From: Actinomycetota bacterium
GTDB lineage: Bacteria > Actinomycetota > Thermoleophilia > Gaiellales > Gaiellaceae
Assembly (NCBI GenBank): GCA_003162055.1
Contig: PMNA01000016.1
Location: 1-64,000, forward strand
Direction: 5' to 3'
DNA: 64,000 bases
Shown here: positions 28,643 through 37,944 of the stretch, in pieces
Numbering within the stretch: position 1 is the stretch's first letter
Layout of the letters: each line of letters opens with the position of its first letter
Made by a program: the position numbers and the translations under genes
Notes under the pieces: generated by a model
Told to the model about the DNA's origin: nothing
What the model saw: the letters and a program-made list of their open reading frames with translations, nothing else
Databases searched by the model: none

Positions 28643-29296
28643 CTAGGCCGGAGAAACCTCCAGCGCAGTTTTCAACGCTGTTGTGGTCGAAACGAGCGCG
28701 TCGGGACCCATGGCGAGTAGGCGCTCTTCACCGTGAATTCCGCCCCAGGTAACGGCAATCGCGCGTAGGCCGGCCGCCTTCGCCGCCTCGACGTCGAAGG
28801 GCGAGTCGCCGACGTAAGCCGCCTTGCCCAGCTCGCCTCCGAGCCTGCGCAAGGCGAGGAACAGCGGCTCGGGGTCGGGCTTGTGGCGCTCGGTGTCCTC
28901 GGCGCAGACGATCGCGTCGAAGAGACCCTCGAGCTGCGGTAGATAGCGGAAGGCGATCTCCACGGTCGAGCGGCGTTTCGCAGTAACCAGACCAAGCCGC
29001 ACGCCTTCCGCGCGAAGTTCAACCAGCAGCTCACACATTCCCGAGCAGAACTCGATATCGGCGTGCCGAGGCTCGTTGTAGGCGCGATAGGCCTCGACCA
29101 ACTCTTGCGCGCGATCGGGCGCGAGCCTGACCATCTGCTCGCGCAAGCTCCAACCCCCGACGTAGGCGAGCATCTCCTCGTCGTCGATCGTCTTGCCCAG
29201 AACTGTGCGAATCGCATGGCGGAAAGACTCCGCGATCAGCGGCCCCGTATCGATGACGGTGCCGTCGAGATCGAAGAGGGCCGTTCCGAGGAGCAT
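28643..29296 (-). CDS. HAD family phosphatase (phosphoglycolate phosphatase-like)
   Basis: A 217-aa HAD hydrolase. DLDGT lies at about 9-13, motif II is LVTAK, the motif III lysine is in HKPDPEPL and motif IV is YVGDSPFD. The cap resembles Gph/PpaX enzymes, which dephosphorylate 2-phosphoglycolate or pyrophosphate-type substrates; the substrate here is not certain. ATG 29296 begins 34 bp after the truA stop. Upstream in-frame codons overlap truA and are unlikely. Confidence 0.87.
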   Translation of the reverse strand: MLLGTALFDLDGTVIDTGPLIAESFRHAIRTVLGKTIDDEEMLAYVGGWSLREQMVRLAPDRAQELVEAYRAYNEPRHADIEFCSGMCELLVELRAEGVRLGLVTAKRRSTVEIAFRYLPQLEGLFDAIVCAEDTERHKPDPEPLFLALRRLGGELGKAAYVGDSPFDVEAAKAAGLRAIAVTWGGIHGEERLLAMGPDALVSTTTALKTALEVSPA

Positions 29297-29330
29297 CGTC
29301 GGCCATCGTAGCCGCAGAGCCCGGGGTGGC

Positions 29331-30047
29331 TCAGTACTCGACCCGCTCCAGATAAAGGCCCCAGGGCGGCGCAGTATTACCCGCTTCGCTGCGCGGGCGG
29401 CCGTCGAGCAGGGCCGCAATCTCGTCGGGCTCCTGCTCGATCATCGTGCCCACGAGCGAGCGCACCATGTGCCTGAGAAAGCTGTCGGCGGTGATCTCCA
29501 GCTCGAGCGCGTCGTCGCGGCGGAACCAGGTGGCGCGCATTACATTGCGCAGGAAGACCTTGTGCAGGGTCTCGGTAGGAGTGAAGGCGCGGAAGTTGTG
29601 CTCGCCGAGCAGTAGCTCGGCCGAGTGGGCAAGCCGCTCCTCGTCGAGAGGGCGAGGGAACCACCAGCTGCGCCCGCTCTCGAAGGGCGAGGGCAGGCGG
29701 CGACGGTAGATGCGATAGCGGTAGCTGCGCGAGCGGGCCGAATGACGGGCATGGAAGTCGGCCGGCGCCTCCTCGGCGCAGATCACCGCCACCTCGTGCG
29801 GCAGCTCCGCATTGAGCGCGGCGGCGGCGCGCTCCGGCGGCGGCCCGGTCTTGACCTCGACGCTTGCCACCTGACCGAGCGCGTGCACGCCGGCGTCGGT
29901 CCTACCGGCGACAGCCAGACTTTCGTAGCCCGGAAAGACGCGTTCCAGCGCCTTGCGCATCTCGCTCTCCACGGTCTCCAGCCCGGGCTGCGCGGCCCAG
30001 CCGTGAAAGGCGGTGCCGACGTACTCGATCGTCAACTTCAGGCGCAC
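29331..30047 (-). CDS. truA: tRNA pseudouridine(38-40) synthase TruA
   Basis: Isomerises U38-U40 in tRNA anticodon stems. The 238-aa product has the catalytic aspartate in GRTDAGVHA (D51), and C-terminal [13 protein letters not shown] elements of the family. In many actinobacteria truA follows rplQ; here it is about 15 kb away from it. Confidence 0.96.
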   Translation of the reverse strand: MRLKLTIEYVGTAFHGWAAQPGLETVESEMRKALERVFPGYESLAVAGRTDAGVHALGQVASVEVKTGPPPERAAAALNAELPHEVAVICAEEAPADFHARHSARSRSYRYRIYRRRLPSPFESGRSWWFPRPLDEERLAHSAELLLGEHNFRAFTPTETLHKVFLRNVMRATWFRRDDALELEITADSFLRHMVRSLVGTMIEQEPDEIAALLDGRPRSEAGNTAPPWGLYLERVEY

Positions 30048-30090
30048 GGGCGGAGACTAACGCGAATGCGTGCGACCAGTTCGCCTCGCG

Positions 30091-30480
30091 CTAGATGTCG
30101 CCCGCTGGAAAACCCAACCATTCCAGGGCTTTTTTTCTGTCACGAAATGTCCTATCGGCAATTCGGTCGTCGGAGTCGTCTGTCGAAAGCTCGAACATTC
30201 GACTCAAGCCGTAGGCGACCGTCGTTGAGACGACCCGCGCGGTCTTCCCACCGGCTCGCGCCGCGCTGAGGGAATTCGTCAGGTCGGCGAAACCCCGCAC
30301 ATCCGATGCGGTAACGCTCCTGAGATCAGCGCCGCTGAAATCCCACAGGAGCAGTCGCGTGACTTCGCCTTCGTAATACGAGCGAATCTTGCGCAGAATG
30401 TCGTCGGTGGAGATTTCACCGCTGACGGTATGGATCGTGAGATCCTTCTCCAGGTCGATATGCGTCTCGATCGTTCCCAC
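30091..30480 (-). CDS. SpoIIAA-like (STAS/SEC14-type) protein
   Basis: A 129-aa soluble protein with an alternating strand-helix pattern (TRLLLWDFSGADL in the middle, KKALEWLGF at the end) typical of SpoIIAA-like proteins. Those share the STAS fold but usually lack the anti-sigma-antagonist phosphorylated serine context. A GTG start is used. Partner and function are unknown. Confidence 0.6.
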   Translation of the reverse strand: MGTIETHIDLEKDLTIHTVSGEISTDDILRKIRSYYEGEVTRLLLWDFSGADLRSVTASDVRGFADLTNSLSAARAGGKTARVVSTTVAYGLSRMFELSTDDSDDRIADRTFRDRKKALEWLGFPAGDI

Positions 30481-30627
30481 TCAAGTCACTACTTTCGGGC
30501 TCGGCAAGAGATATCCGCCCAGCGCCGGCGTCCCATTTAAGCCCAACCATCAGATTTCGCAAGGCGCGCGGCGCAGGCTCGTGGCGTTTCGCGTGCTGCC
30601 TCCGTCCTCGATGCCCGTGTCTCGAGG
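30481..30627. other. Gap between the SpoIIAA-like and isochorismatase genes
   Basis: About 147 bp. I see no gene. It should contain the promoter of the SpoIIAA-like gene and the end of the isochorismatase transcript; no clear terminator hairpin was found. Confidence 0.35.
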
Positions 30628-31272
30628 CTACTGCGACAGAGCTTCCAGTATCCGCTGCGACTCCACCGTCGCCCCGTACATCAAAGGCCATGTTCTCCGC
30701 TTCAGATACCGCTGTAGAGCCTGGCGATCCTCGTCATCCGTCGTCTCGATCAGATCTTCCGCGATCACGAGCCGGTACCCCTTGGAGAACCCACCGCAGA
30801 TGCTGGCCATCACACAGCCGTCGCCGAACACTCCCGCCACGATGACGTAGCGAGCGTTCATTCGTTCAAGCGTCGCGACGAGCTCTTCGTTCGTGAAGGC
30901 GTCGTAGCTGTTCTTCGCGAAGACAGTCGCGGCGTCGGTCGGTATCTCGTAGAAGAGTTCGGCGCGCCCACTCTCGTCGGTCGACCAGTAGCGCGCGTCT
31001 TCGCTCTCCTTGTAGAGATCGTTGATGTTCTCAGCAAGAAAGGGCTCGCGCCAGGGTACGGTCGTGGTCAGGATGACCCGTCCGCCGAGGCGCCGGTAGG
31101 AGGCGACGAACGCCGAGAGGGCGGGAACCATCTGCCGGATCTTGCGAAAATGAATGCCCCGCTCCGCGTCTTCGTAATCGGGATGCGCGCAGGAGTTGAT
31201 GACATCGATCACCAGGAGGACGCTGTTTTCCGGCCTGAGGTTCGGGAAACGAGGTTCGCCCACGATACTCAC
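30628..31272 (-). CDS. Isochorismatase-family cysteine hydrolase
   Basis: A 214-aa hydrolase with the full triad: D23 (LLVIDVINS), K120 (FAKNSYDAF) and C153 (GVFGDGCV). The subfamily includes nicotinamidases and various amidases; metal ligands of nicotinamidase are not evident, so a different amide or ester is likely. The GTG start overlaps the VOC gene stop by 4 bp (GTGA), so the pair is probably one operon. Confidence 0.87.
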   Translation of the reverse strand: MSIVGEPRFPNLRPENSVLLVIDVINSCAHPDYEDAERGIHFRKIRQMVPALSAFVASYRRLGGRVILTTTVPWREPFLAENINDLYKESEDARYWSTDESGRAELFYEIPTDAATVFAKNSYDAFTNEELVATLERMNARYVIVAGVFGDGCVMASICGGFSKGYRLVIAEDLIETTDDEDRQALQRYLKRRTWPLMYGATVESQRILEALSQ

Positions 31273-31655
31273 GCTGCGGTGCCGTGATACACGGCCTCGA
31301 TGTTGTGGCCATCGGGGTCGAGCACAAAGGCGGCGTAGTAGCCGGGGTGGTAGTGCGGGCGCTCGCCCGGCGCTCCGTTGTCCTTCCCACCGGCTTCGAT
31401 CGCAGCGCGGTAGAACTCGTTCACCTCTTCCTCGTTCGCAGCGTGAAAAGCTACGTGCATGCGCGGAGCTTGCGGCTCGCCGGCGCCGATCCAGAAGTCG
31501 CCGCCGAGGTCGTCGCTCCCTCCCCGCTGCGCGCCGAAGCCGGCGCTGCTTTCCAGCTCGAGGCAGATGCGATAGCCGAGCGGCGCGAGCGCCTTCTGAT
31601 AAAAAGCCCTGCTAAGAGCGTAATCGGAGACGTTGAAACCCGTGTGATCGATCAT
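31269..31655 (-). CDS. VOC family (glyoxalase-like) protein
   Basis: A 128-aa single VOC unit. The first metal-ligand position is H4 in MIDHTG, the second histidine is in RMHVAFHA, and a Glu ligand is in GHNIEAVYHG. ATG 31655 follows GGAGAG by about 6 nt. Such proteins are often annotated as glyoxalase or bleomycin resistance; the substrate here is unknown. It is coupled to the downstream isochorismatase-like hydrolase. Confidence 0.85.
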   Translation of the reverse strand: MIDHTGFNVSDYALSRAFYQKALAPLGYRICLELESSAGFGAQRGGSDDLGGDFWIGAGEPQAPRMHVAFHAANEEEVNEFYRAAIEAGGKDNGAPGERPHYHPGYYAAFVLDPDGHNIEAVYHGTAA

Positions 31656-31696
31656 CGTGCGCTCTCCTTCGCTCGAACGCCATGCTTTCATTTTCG

Positions 31697-31906
31697 TTAC
31701 TTCGGCAGGAACCAGTGGATGTAGCCGCAACCGTCGCAGACGCAACAGACAGCCGAGGCATTCGCCCAATCAAGACCCAGGAAAGTCAATCCGGCGGTGT
31801 TCAGCTGCGCATCTCGCTGCCAGAAGTGATCGTTCCCGCACACCAGACACTGCATCGGCTCACCGCCGAGGTCGATGGTCTTACTTTTTTCGGAGAACAG
31901 ACCCAC
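31697..31906 (-). CDS. Small zinc-ribbon protein, 69 aa
   Basis: Two cysteine pairs (CLVCG near residue 20 and CCVCDGCGYIHW near the C-terminus) make a probable zinc ribbon. The N-terminus is short and basic. It looks like the zinc-ribbon nucleic-acid-binding miniproteins found in many bacteria. The start is GTG. Neighbours give no clear function. Confidence 0.65.
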   Translation of the reverse strand: MGLFSEKSKTIDLGGEPMQCLVCGNDHFWQRDAQLNTAGLTFLGLDWANASAVCCVCDGCGYIHWFLPK

Positions 31907-31923
31907 TCACTACCCGCTCTTTC

Positions 31924-32280
31924 TCACTGCAGCTTGAGCCGGTAGTTGAGCAGCGTCTGAACGTCGTCGACGAGCACAACTCGCTCCCTGTCGTCCGGGT
32001 CGAAACGGACGTTCACTTTCATCCCCGGTTCCATCCTCCCGGCGAGAGCCTGCGAAAGACGGCATTTCGTCGTCGCCGCGAACCGCTCTCCAACTTCGGT
32101 TTGCACGTCGGCCTCGAAGTCAGTCCAGCCGTTCTTGGCGCGATAGCCGGCAACGCCCTCGATGATTTCCTTGGGGTCTGACAGAACAGTCGCCAAGGCC
32201 GGTTGGCCGTTCTGTTCCACGCCCTTGATCCACCTGGGCGTTGGCGAGAGGGCCATCTTCAGCATCGATCCGATACCCAT
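31924..32280 (-). CDS. Hypothetical protein, 118 aa
   Basis: I do not recognise the family with certainty. The central and C-terminal part (KVNVRFDPDDRERVVLVDD) resembles the beta-rich domain that occurs beside SHOCT motifs in actinobacterial proteins, but no SHOCT motif is present. It starts MGIGSMLKMAL, has no signal peptide, and lies next to the zinc-ribbon gene in the same direction. Confidence 0.6.
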   Translation of the reverse strand: MGIGSMLKMALSPTPRWIKGVEQNGQPALATVLSDPKEIIEGVAGYRAKNGWTDFEADVQTEVGERFAATTKCRLSQALAGRMEPGMKVNVRFDPDDRERVVLVDDVQTLLNYRLKLQ

Positions 32281-32383
32281 GAGCGCCTCTTTTCTTACGC
32301 CGATCTACATCGGTATATCAGCGAACGCGCCGCGCCTCTACCTGGATTGTCACGACCCTCCTCGGACGCTCTTGGCGACTGGT

Positions 32384-32809
32384 CTACTTACCTAGCGCCT
32401 GCTCGAGATCCATCGCGTGCTCCTGCTCGGTCGCGAGGATGCCCCGTACCTGCTGCGCGAGGTGATACAGGTCGAGCGCCTCCGCCTGTTTGACACGCGC
32501 GATGTAGCGCGCGATCGCGTCGTTCTCGCCTTCGAGGTCCTGCTCGAGCATCGTCACGTTGTCGGGCGATGCCTTCGGAAGCGGCATCTCCACCGTCGGG
32601 ACCCCGCCCAGGTAATCGATCTGGTCGGCCAGAATCGTCGCGTGGGCCAGTTCCTCCTGGGCGTGAATGATCAGCTCCTTCTGCATCGACTGGTACATCG
32701 CGCTCTTCAGCACCGCCTGATGCTGCGTGTATTGCACGCAGGCCGTGTACTCCAGCCCGAGGTCCTTGTTGAGTAACTCGACCAGCTGTTCCTTCGTGAT
32801 CTCTGCCAT
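32384..32809 (-). CDS. Ferritin-like (bacterioferritin-type) protein
   Basis: A 141-aa four-helix-bundle protein with diiron ligands in place: E20 (LGLEYTACVQY), E53 and H56 (QEELAH), and later ENDAIARYI and TEQEHAMDLE. It may store iron or act as a Dps/bacterioferritin-like oxidase. ATG 32809 follows AGGAGAAGAGG. Neighbours include a nitroreductase, fitting a redox or iron-stress theme. Confidence 0.85.
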   Translation of the reverse strand: MAEITKEQLVELLNKDLGLEYTACVQYTQHQAVLKSAMYQSMQKELIIHAQEELAHATILADQIDYLGGVPTVEMPLPKASPDNVTMLEQDLEGENDAIARYIARVKQAEALDLYHLAQQVRGILATEQEHAMDLEQALGK

Positions 32810-32888
32810 CTCTGCCTCTTCTCCTGTTATTTCGCTCGAACGCAACTCAGCTTGGTCTGCCCTTCGCCAGCGCAACCCAATCCGCCCC

Positions 32889-33437
32889 TCACGATCCCCA
32901 TTTCCCGTAGTGGATGATCTCGGCCAGATCCTTCCTCGTGCGCTCGCCCAGCTTGTCTACCGCCGCCTCGTCGTAGCTCGCCTCGGCCGGATACGCCAGC
33001 GGCGTGGCCAGAACTACGCGGTACTCCTCCGGAATCTCGAGGATGCGCCTCGCCTCGTCCTCGTCGAAGCTCAGTATCGGGTGGGTACAGAGACCGAGGT
33101 CGGTTGCGGCGAGAAACAGGTTCTCGACAGCCAGGCCGAGATCGAAGAGGTAGTAGGGCCTGCCGCCGGGGGACACGTCGTCTTCCTCACGCGCGCAGAC
33201 CATGATCAGCGTCGATCCCTCCCGCACCACCTGGTTCGACTCGGAAAAGGCCAGCGCCAGCTCCTCGATCGCCTCGTCGCCCTGCACGACGACGAAGTGC
33301 CAGGGCTGCAGGTTGCGCGCCGAGGGCGCGAGCCGCGCGGCCTCGAGCACCTGCTCGAGCTTCTCCGGCTCAACGGGTTTCTTTGACAGGTGCAGCTTGA
33401 GGCTGCAGCGCTTGTGGATCGCTTCCAGTGTTTGCAT
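32889..33437 (-). CDS. Nitroreductase family protein
   Basis: A 182-aa FMN enzyme of the nitroreductase fold. IHKRCSLKLHL near the start takes the place of the usual RRSxR FMN-phosphate motif; APSARNLQPWHFVVV and the LGLCTHPILSF segment are typical. It probably reduces nitro compounds or quinones with NAD(P)H. ATG 33437 was chosen because the domain starts there; upstream frame is open but unlike protein. Confidence 0.9.
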   Translation of the reverse strand: MQTLEAIHKRCSLKLHLSKKPVEPEKLEQVLEAARLAPSARNLQPWHFVVVQGDEAIEELALAFSESNQVVREGSTLIMVCAREEDDVSPGGRPYYLFDLGLAVENLFLAATDLGLCTHPILSFDEDEARRILEIPEEYRVVLATPLAYPAEASYDEAAVDKLGERTRKDLAEIIHYGKWGS

Positions 33438-33564
33438 CTTTCCGACGCCTCCATTTCGTCTTGCCGTCCGACTGGGAGGCCGCCACGCCTCCCTCCACGC
33501 TGTCGATCCTAATCGGGAAATGCGCGAGTGCGAAAGGGACCGTGCCAGGGGACAGAGGCGGGCG

Positions 33565-36500
33565 CTACCCTGGCCGGCTCCGCCCGCGCTCGCCGTCGAG
33601 CGCATAGAAGACATCGAGGCGGGCCACTTCCCGGGTGCGCTCGAAGATCGCCGTGCTCGTCTCCGGGTCGAGGTCGAGGCCCTGGAGAGTTTCGCTGCTG
33701 CCGTCGGCGCTCGTCAACTCGATCCGCTGCGGTCCTTCGCCGTGGACTACTACCGGCAGCTGGCAAATCGTGAAGGCCAGCGTGCCCGGCACGAGCTCGA
33801 GGCTGCGCGCCTCTCCCTCGCTGTCGTAACAGGTGAAGTTGCGAGCCTGCGACAGGAGCTCGCTCCTTTGTAGGAGGTCGGGACGGAACCCGAGTCGACC
33901 CTCCTGCACGCGCACGCCAAGCTCGCCGAAGCGCGCGATCAGATCTTCCTTCACCTGTCCCGTCATTCCCGGCTGCTGCGCCCCGATGAAGCTCGGCGTA
34001 TGTGAATAGGGATCAGTTGGGATCGCACCGTACAGGGCAGGTGACTTATGGACGCCGATCCCCTCTCGGATCTCCTCGTAGTGTTTCCTCAAGCTGTCGA
34101 TCAGCGACCTTTCTTCGCCTCCTTCCGCGGCCTTCTCGAGCACCTCCTCGACCGCGAGAAGGAGCTTCGAGACCATATGCCAGTAGACGCACCCGAGCCC
34201 TTCGTACTTGAAGAAGCTGCCGGAGCGGCCCGTGAACGAGCGCTGATTGAAGAGCTGCTCATAGATCTCGAGCAGTAGCGGGATCTCCTCCTGGGCCAGC
34301 GCCTCGAATTCGCCCGTGAGCGCCCTGAGCGCCTCCTCCAGCAAGCGCGCATTGCGAAAGGCGGCATTGAAGTGGACGGCGCCGGCCCGGTCGCGAACGA
34401 CGATGCGCCTATCGCTGTGCTCGACCAGCGAGGTCAGTAGCCGCGAGCGCTCGATGCTCTCCTGAGGGATCGTGTTCCGCTCAAGAAAGCTCTGGCTCGG
34501 TCGGTCGGGATAGAGAAGATAGCTCGCCTGATCCTCTCGGTACAAACGGCTCTGCCTGAGGGCGTCGAGGACTTCCAGCGACTCCCGCGCCGAGAGCGCC
34601 CCGGAGGCAAGCACCGCCACCTGGCCCTCGAGCATCTCGGGAAGACGCTGGATCTCGATGCTTTCGTCGGAGATCTTGATCAGGTTGTAGGCGTGATAGA
34701 GGCCGTCGTCGCGCCGGTTGGCGCGAATCGAGTGGTCGATGTGTCGCAGCGCAAGGTCGAAGAACCGCACGAGCTGGTCTCCATCAGCGCTGGCCTGACC
34801 CGCCGAGAGCCCGCCGTCGTAGATCCGTGAGCGGTAGGTGGAGCCGGCTCGCCCCAGCGCGTCCAGTGCAGACATGCGCTCCCGATCGGAGACCGCGCCC
34901 GCGGGATGCTCGCCATGCTCTTCGAGCGCTCTCGTAACCGCCTCCAGCAACTCCATCAGCTCAGCCGAGAGCTCCACAGGCTTTCCGTCCAGCGAAGCGA
35001 ACAGGTCGCGCTCGAAGGCGAGAAAGCGCCGGAGCTGGTAGAGCGTGACCATCGAGACGCCATGGCCGACGAGGGCGTTATTGGCGTCATTCCACTCGGG
35101 CCGCTGGGTATTCATCCAGATCCCGGCCTCGGGAACGAAGCTGGTCAGCTTGGCCAGCGTCGGGATCAGAAGCTTCTCGGCAAGGTTCGCGTGCTGTATG
35201 CCACCCCTCCCGTCGGGCAGCGCTCTCGCATCGTGACCAAGCTTTCGCACACGGGACGTGATCTCCAGATCGAGCGCAGCATCGAAGTCGACCGTGTGCT
35301 GCGGGTCGGCAAGCATGGCCTCGTAGTCGCGGATCCGGTAGGGAACGTCGGCAAAGCTGAACACCTTCCTCGTCAGCAGTCCTTCGAGCAGTCCCGGGTG
35401 ATAGCGAGCCGACAGCTCGAGCAAACGGAGTAGGTAGATGATCTGGTGATCGCCCCAGTAACCGATGATCGACGACCATTCACCCGTGAGATCGGGCCGC
35501 TCCCAATCGAAGCCGTCGCGGCTGATCCAGTACGGGTTATGGCCGTCGGCGGTCGATGCGTCGAGGAATTTGAAGATCATGCTCTCGGCGTAACCCGGGA
35601 AGGAGAGCGCCAACGCTTCCCAGTTCTGGAAGATGTCGCGCCAGTTCCCCTCGTAACTCAGTGCCTTCTCGCCGTACTCATCCTTGATCTCGATCGAGAA
35701 GAAGTTCCAGGGGCGGCTCGGGTCGCCGTGGCGGCGACTGAAGGTCAGCGGCAGGTACTCGCTGACGATTCGGACGAGATCGGCGTCGTCGCACTTGCTG
35801 ACGCGCGCGATCAGCTCGCGATGCGTAAGCAAGTCGGGAAGAGAGTGCGCGAACGCATCCTGCCGTCGCGCGACCTCGCGGTTTGCCGTGACGATGCTCG
35901 AGCTGAGATCAGCGCGCGAGATCCAGTATCCGCGATCCGGCACGCCGCCCCGCATGACGTTGAAGAGAGCGTTCGAGAAATGCCGCCACTGGCTGAGCTC
36001 GTCCTCGCTCGCCTGCAGACCGTCGGCGCTCGCGACCACTTTGACCAGCTCGCGCGTACCGCGCTCCACATCCTGCTCGATATCCCGCCCGAGGTCGCCG
36101 CCCGCCCGCAGCAGCGTGAGCAGGTCGGAGGTATCGGCGGCGTCCTGGTCAACGTCGGCCACGAGGTACCAAGTCCTGCGCTCGTTCCTCGCGAGATCGA
36201 GGCGGGCCGAGAGGAAGTAGGCACCGCGTCGTCCCCTCACCTCGCCTTCTTGCTCCACCTCACCGAGGCGGCGGAACCGATCGAGCTGCACCGTCGAGAG
36301 CAGGCGCGCGGTCGGCTCGAGCCCGTATGACCAAACTGTGGTTGCACGGAGCGCCTCGCTCGGCTCGGCACGATCGACGGGGATGGCGTTGAGCCGAATC
36401 AGGCCGAGGCCTGTCTCCGGCTCGAGCTCGGCCAGCTTGTAGGCGTCCCCGAGCGTGCTGAACTCCATCTGGAAGCGCTGGACGATCCCGTGCGGCATCA

Positions 36501-37086
36501 GGTTCTGGAGCCCGTCCAGGATTTCGATCGAGAGAGGCTCTTCGCTCAGCGAGGCGAGCGTGGCCCTGCGAACGAAACCGAACCTGTCGCTCAACAGCCA
36601 GGCGTAGGAGAACGAAAGAGCGAGGTCCTGATTGATTTCCTCGAAGAGGATCTTGTTGCCGAAGACGCTTTTGTGGAGGTTTCGCGAGATCCTGTAGAGG
36701 CCCTCGTAGCGCTGAGAGAAAGGCTCCCACAAGCACACCGTGTCGCCCCGGAGGACGCGCAGCACGGTCTTCGGCCCGGTTATCTCGGAGCTGTCGTAGA
36801 GGCGGTCGTCGGTCGTATAGGGGAAGAGCGCGTGGTCGGGACTGCGGCGTCCGGCACTGAGGGCTCCGTTCGAGGCGATAAACAGCCAGAGGTCAGAGTC
36901 ACTGACGAGGCTGACGAGAAACGGAGGCATCGCATCGCAGTTCGAGACGCGGTAGAAACGCTCACCGTCCAGATCGACGAGCCCGCCGCCGACTGCCTTC
37001 GCGTCCAGCCTCAGCGGCGTCGCGCCGACGGCGAGCCGTTCCGCGGCGGTCTCACCTGCCGATCGACTCAACCGTCTGGACGTCAC
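33565..37086 (-). CDS. Very large GH94-like (six-hairpin glycosidase superfamily) protein
   Basis: A 1173-aa soluble protein. Its middle part resembles the (alpha/alpha)6 barrel of cellobiose phosphorylase-like GH94 enzymes: near residue 664 it has PEWNDANNALVG where GH94 has DWNDGMNRVG, the second Asp being catalytic. The N-terminal 300 residues (NLMPHGIVQRFQM, SYGLEP) look like the beta-sandwich that precedes the barrel. There is no signal peptide. It stands alone with no carbohydrate transporters nearby. The exact reaction is unknown; the altered motif makes phosphorylase activity uncertain. Confidence 0.6.
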   Translation of the reverse strand: MTSRRLSRSAGETAAERLAVGATPLRLDAKAVGGGLVDLDGERFYRVSNCDAMPPFLVSLVSDSDLWLFIASNGALSAGRRSPDHALFPYTTDDRLYDSSEITGPKTVLRVLRGDTVCLWEPFSQRYEGLYRISRNLHKSVFGNKILFEEINQDLALSFSYAWLLSDRFGFVRRATLASLSEEPLSIEILDGLQNLMPHGIVQRFQMEFSTLGDAYKLAELEPETGLGLIRLNAIPVDRAEPSEALRATTVWSYGLEPTARLLSTVQLDRFRRLGEVEQEGEVRGRRGAYFLSARLDLARNERRTWYLVADVDQDAADTSDLLTLLRAGGDLGRDIEQDVERGTRELVKVVASADGLQASEDELSQWRHFSNALFNVMRGGVPDRGYWISRADLSSSIVTANREVARRQDAFAHSLPDLLTHRELIARVSKCDDADLVRIVSEYLPLTFSRRHGDPSRPWNFFSIEIKDEYGEKALSYEGNWRDIFQNWEALALSFPGYAESMIFKFLDASTADGHNPYWISRDGFDWERPDLTGEWSSIIGYWGDHQIIYLLRLLELSARYHPGLLEGLLTRKVFSFADVPYRIRDYEAMLADPQHTVDFDAALDLEITSRVRKLGHDARALPDGRGGIQHANLAEKLLIPTLAKLTSFVPEAGIWMNTQRPEWNDANNALVGHGVSMVTLYQLRRFLAFERDLFASLDGKPVELSAELMELLEAVTRALEEHGEHPAGAVSDRERMSALDALGRAGSTYRSRIYDGGLSAGQASADGDQLVRFFDLALRHIDHSIRANRRDDGLYHAYNLIKISDESIEIQRLPEMLEGQVAVLASGALSARESLEVLDALRQSRLYREDQASYLLYPDRPSQSFLERNTIPQESIERSRLLTSLVEHSDRRIVVRDRAGAVHFNAAFRNARLLEEALRALTGEFEALAQEEIPLLLEIYEQLFNQRSFTGRSGSFFKYEGLGCVYWHMVSKLLLAVEEVLEKAAEGGEERSLIDSLRKHYEEIREGIGVHKSPALYGAIPTDPYSHTPSFIGAQQPGMTGQVKEDLIARFGELGVRVQEGRLGFRPDLLQRSELLSQARNFTCYDSEGEARSLELVPGTLAFTICQLPVVVHGEGPQRIELTSADGSSETLQGLDLDPETSTAIFERTREVARLDVFYALDGERGRSRPG

Positions 37087-37263
37087 TTGATCTCACCTCG
37101 CACAAGAGCCGTATCTCCCTGGAACGACGCTGGATTCTAGCCTGGCCGTAACGCCTCCCAATGAAGCCGCCGTACCCGTAACCACTCTGCGCGGAAGAAT
37201 CGCGGGCGGCCTTCGTCGGATTCGCGCCAAATCGTGGCCCGACTTCGTCCCGCGATCGGCGTA

Positions 37264-37288
37264 GCCGCTACTGCGACTGCCTGATTAG
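37264..37288. repeat. Direct repeat copy A: fragment of the folE 3' end
   Basis: 22 bp identical, 24 of 25 overall, to 37945-37969. The sequence reproduces the last seven codons and stop of folE, but sits about 680 bp downstream of the real one. It could be an attachment-site remnant. Confidence 0.85.
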
Positions 37289-37944
37289 TTGCAGCGGTCT
37301 GAACCATCAGCAGCGCAGTTCTTCGATCTCGCCATTCCGGAGTCGGTAGATTCGATCGTGAGAATGACACCGACTCAGAGTCTCAGACGGTGGCAGATGT
37401 GCGTAATCGCCCTGGATGGTTCTACTCAGCATCTCGTGCGTGACCGCAATCCTTACTGAGGTATCGCGTCGAATCTCAAGCCATTTCTTTGCTCTGACGG
37501 CGATCTGCGCGTAACTCTCTCCGTTTGGAATCGTGTAGTTCCACTTGTCGCGGCTCCGTTCTGCCTGAGCGCCTGGAAACCGCTCCTCGATCTCGGCATG
37601 CGTAAGCCCTTGCCACGATCCCAGATCGTGCTCGATCAACAGGGGCTCAACAACGAGGGCCCGCGTGTCGACGGCAATCTCGGAACAAATGATTGACGCA
37701 GTCTGACGCGCCCTGCCGAGTGGACTCGTCTCGATAGACAGGGCCTGCCCTTCCGGGAGTAGATCCCTCAAGAGACGCCCGACAGCGAGTGCTTGCGAGA
37801 TCCCGCGAACAGTGAGAGGCGAATCGAGGTGCCCTTGCTGCCGACCATTCTCGTTCCAGATCGTTTCGCCGTGGCGTATGAGGAAAATCATCCGAGTGTT
37901 ATTCCGCTTCCCAACAAGTCCGCAAAGAATGACGGAATGTGTGC
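37289..37944. mobile_element. Probable inserted cassette between folE 3'-end repeats
   Basis: The segment between the two folE-end repeats carries just the histidine phosphatase gene and is visibly richer in A and T than its surroundings. No integrase or transposase is present. It may be a small mobilised element or the remnant of a larger one. Confidence 0.5.
37307..37891 (-). CDS. Histidine phosphatase family protein
   Basis: A 194-aa branch-1 histidine phosphatase. RHGET lies at residues 6-10, TSPLGRARQTA has the second arginine, EHDLGSWQG the acid/base glutamate, and VTHEMLSRTI the second histidine. Codon use looks less GC-rich than the neighbours. The gene lies wholly between two copies of the folE 3' end, which suggests acquisition by transfer. 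The substrate is unknown. Confidence 0.88.
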   Translation of the reverse strand: MIFLIRHGETIWNENGRQQGHLDSPLTVRGISQALAVGRLLRDLLPEGQALSIETSPLGRARQTASIICSEIAVDTRALVVEPLLIEHDLGSWQGLTHAEIEERFPGAQAERSRDKWNYTIPNGESYAQIAVRAKKWLEIRRDTSVRIAVTHEMLSRTIQGDYAHLPPSETLSRCHSHDRIYRLRNGEIEELRC

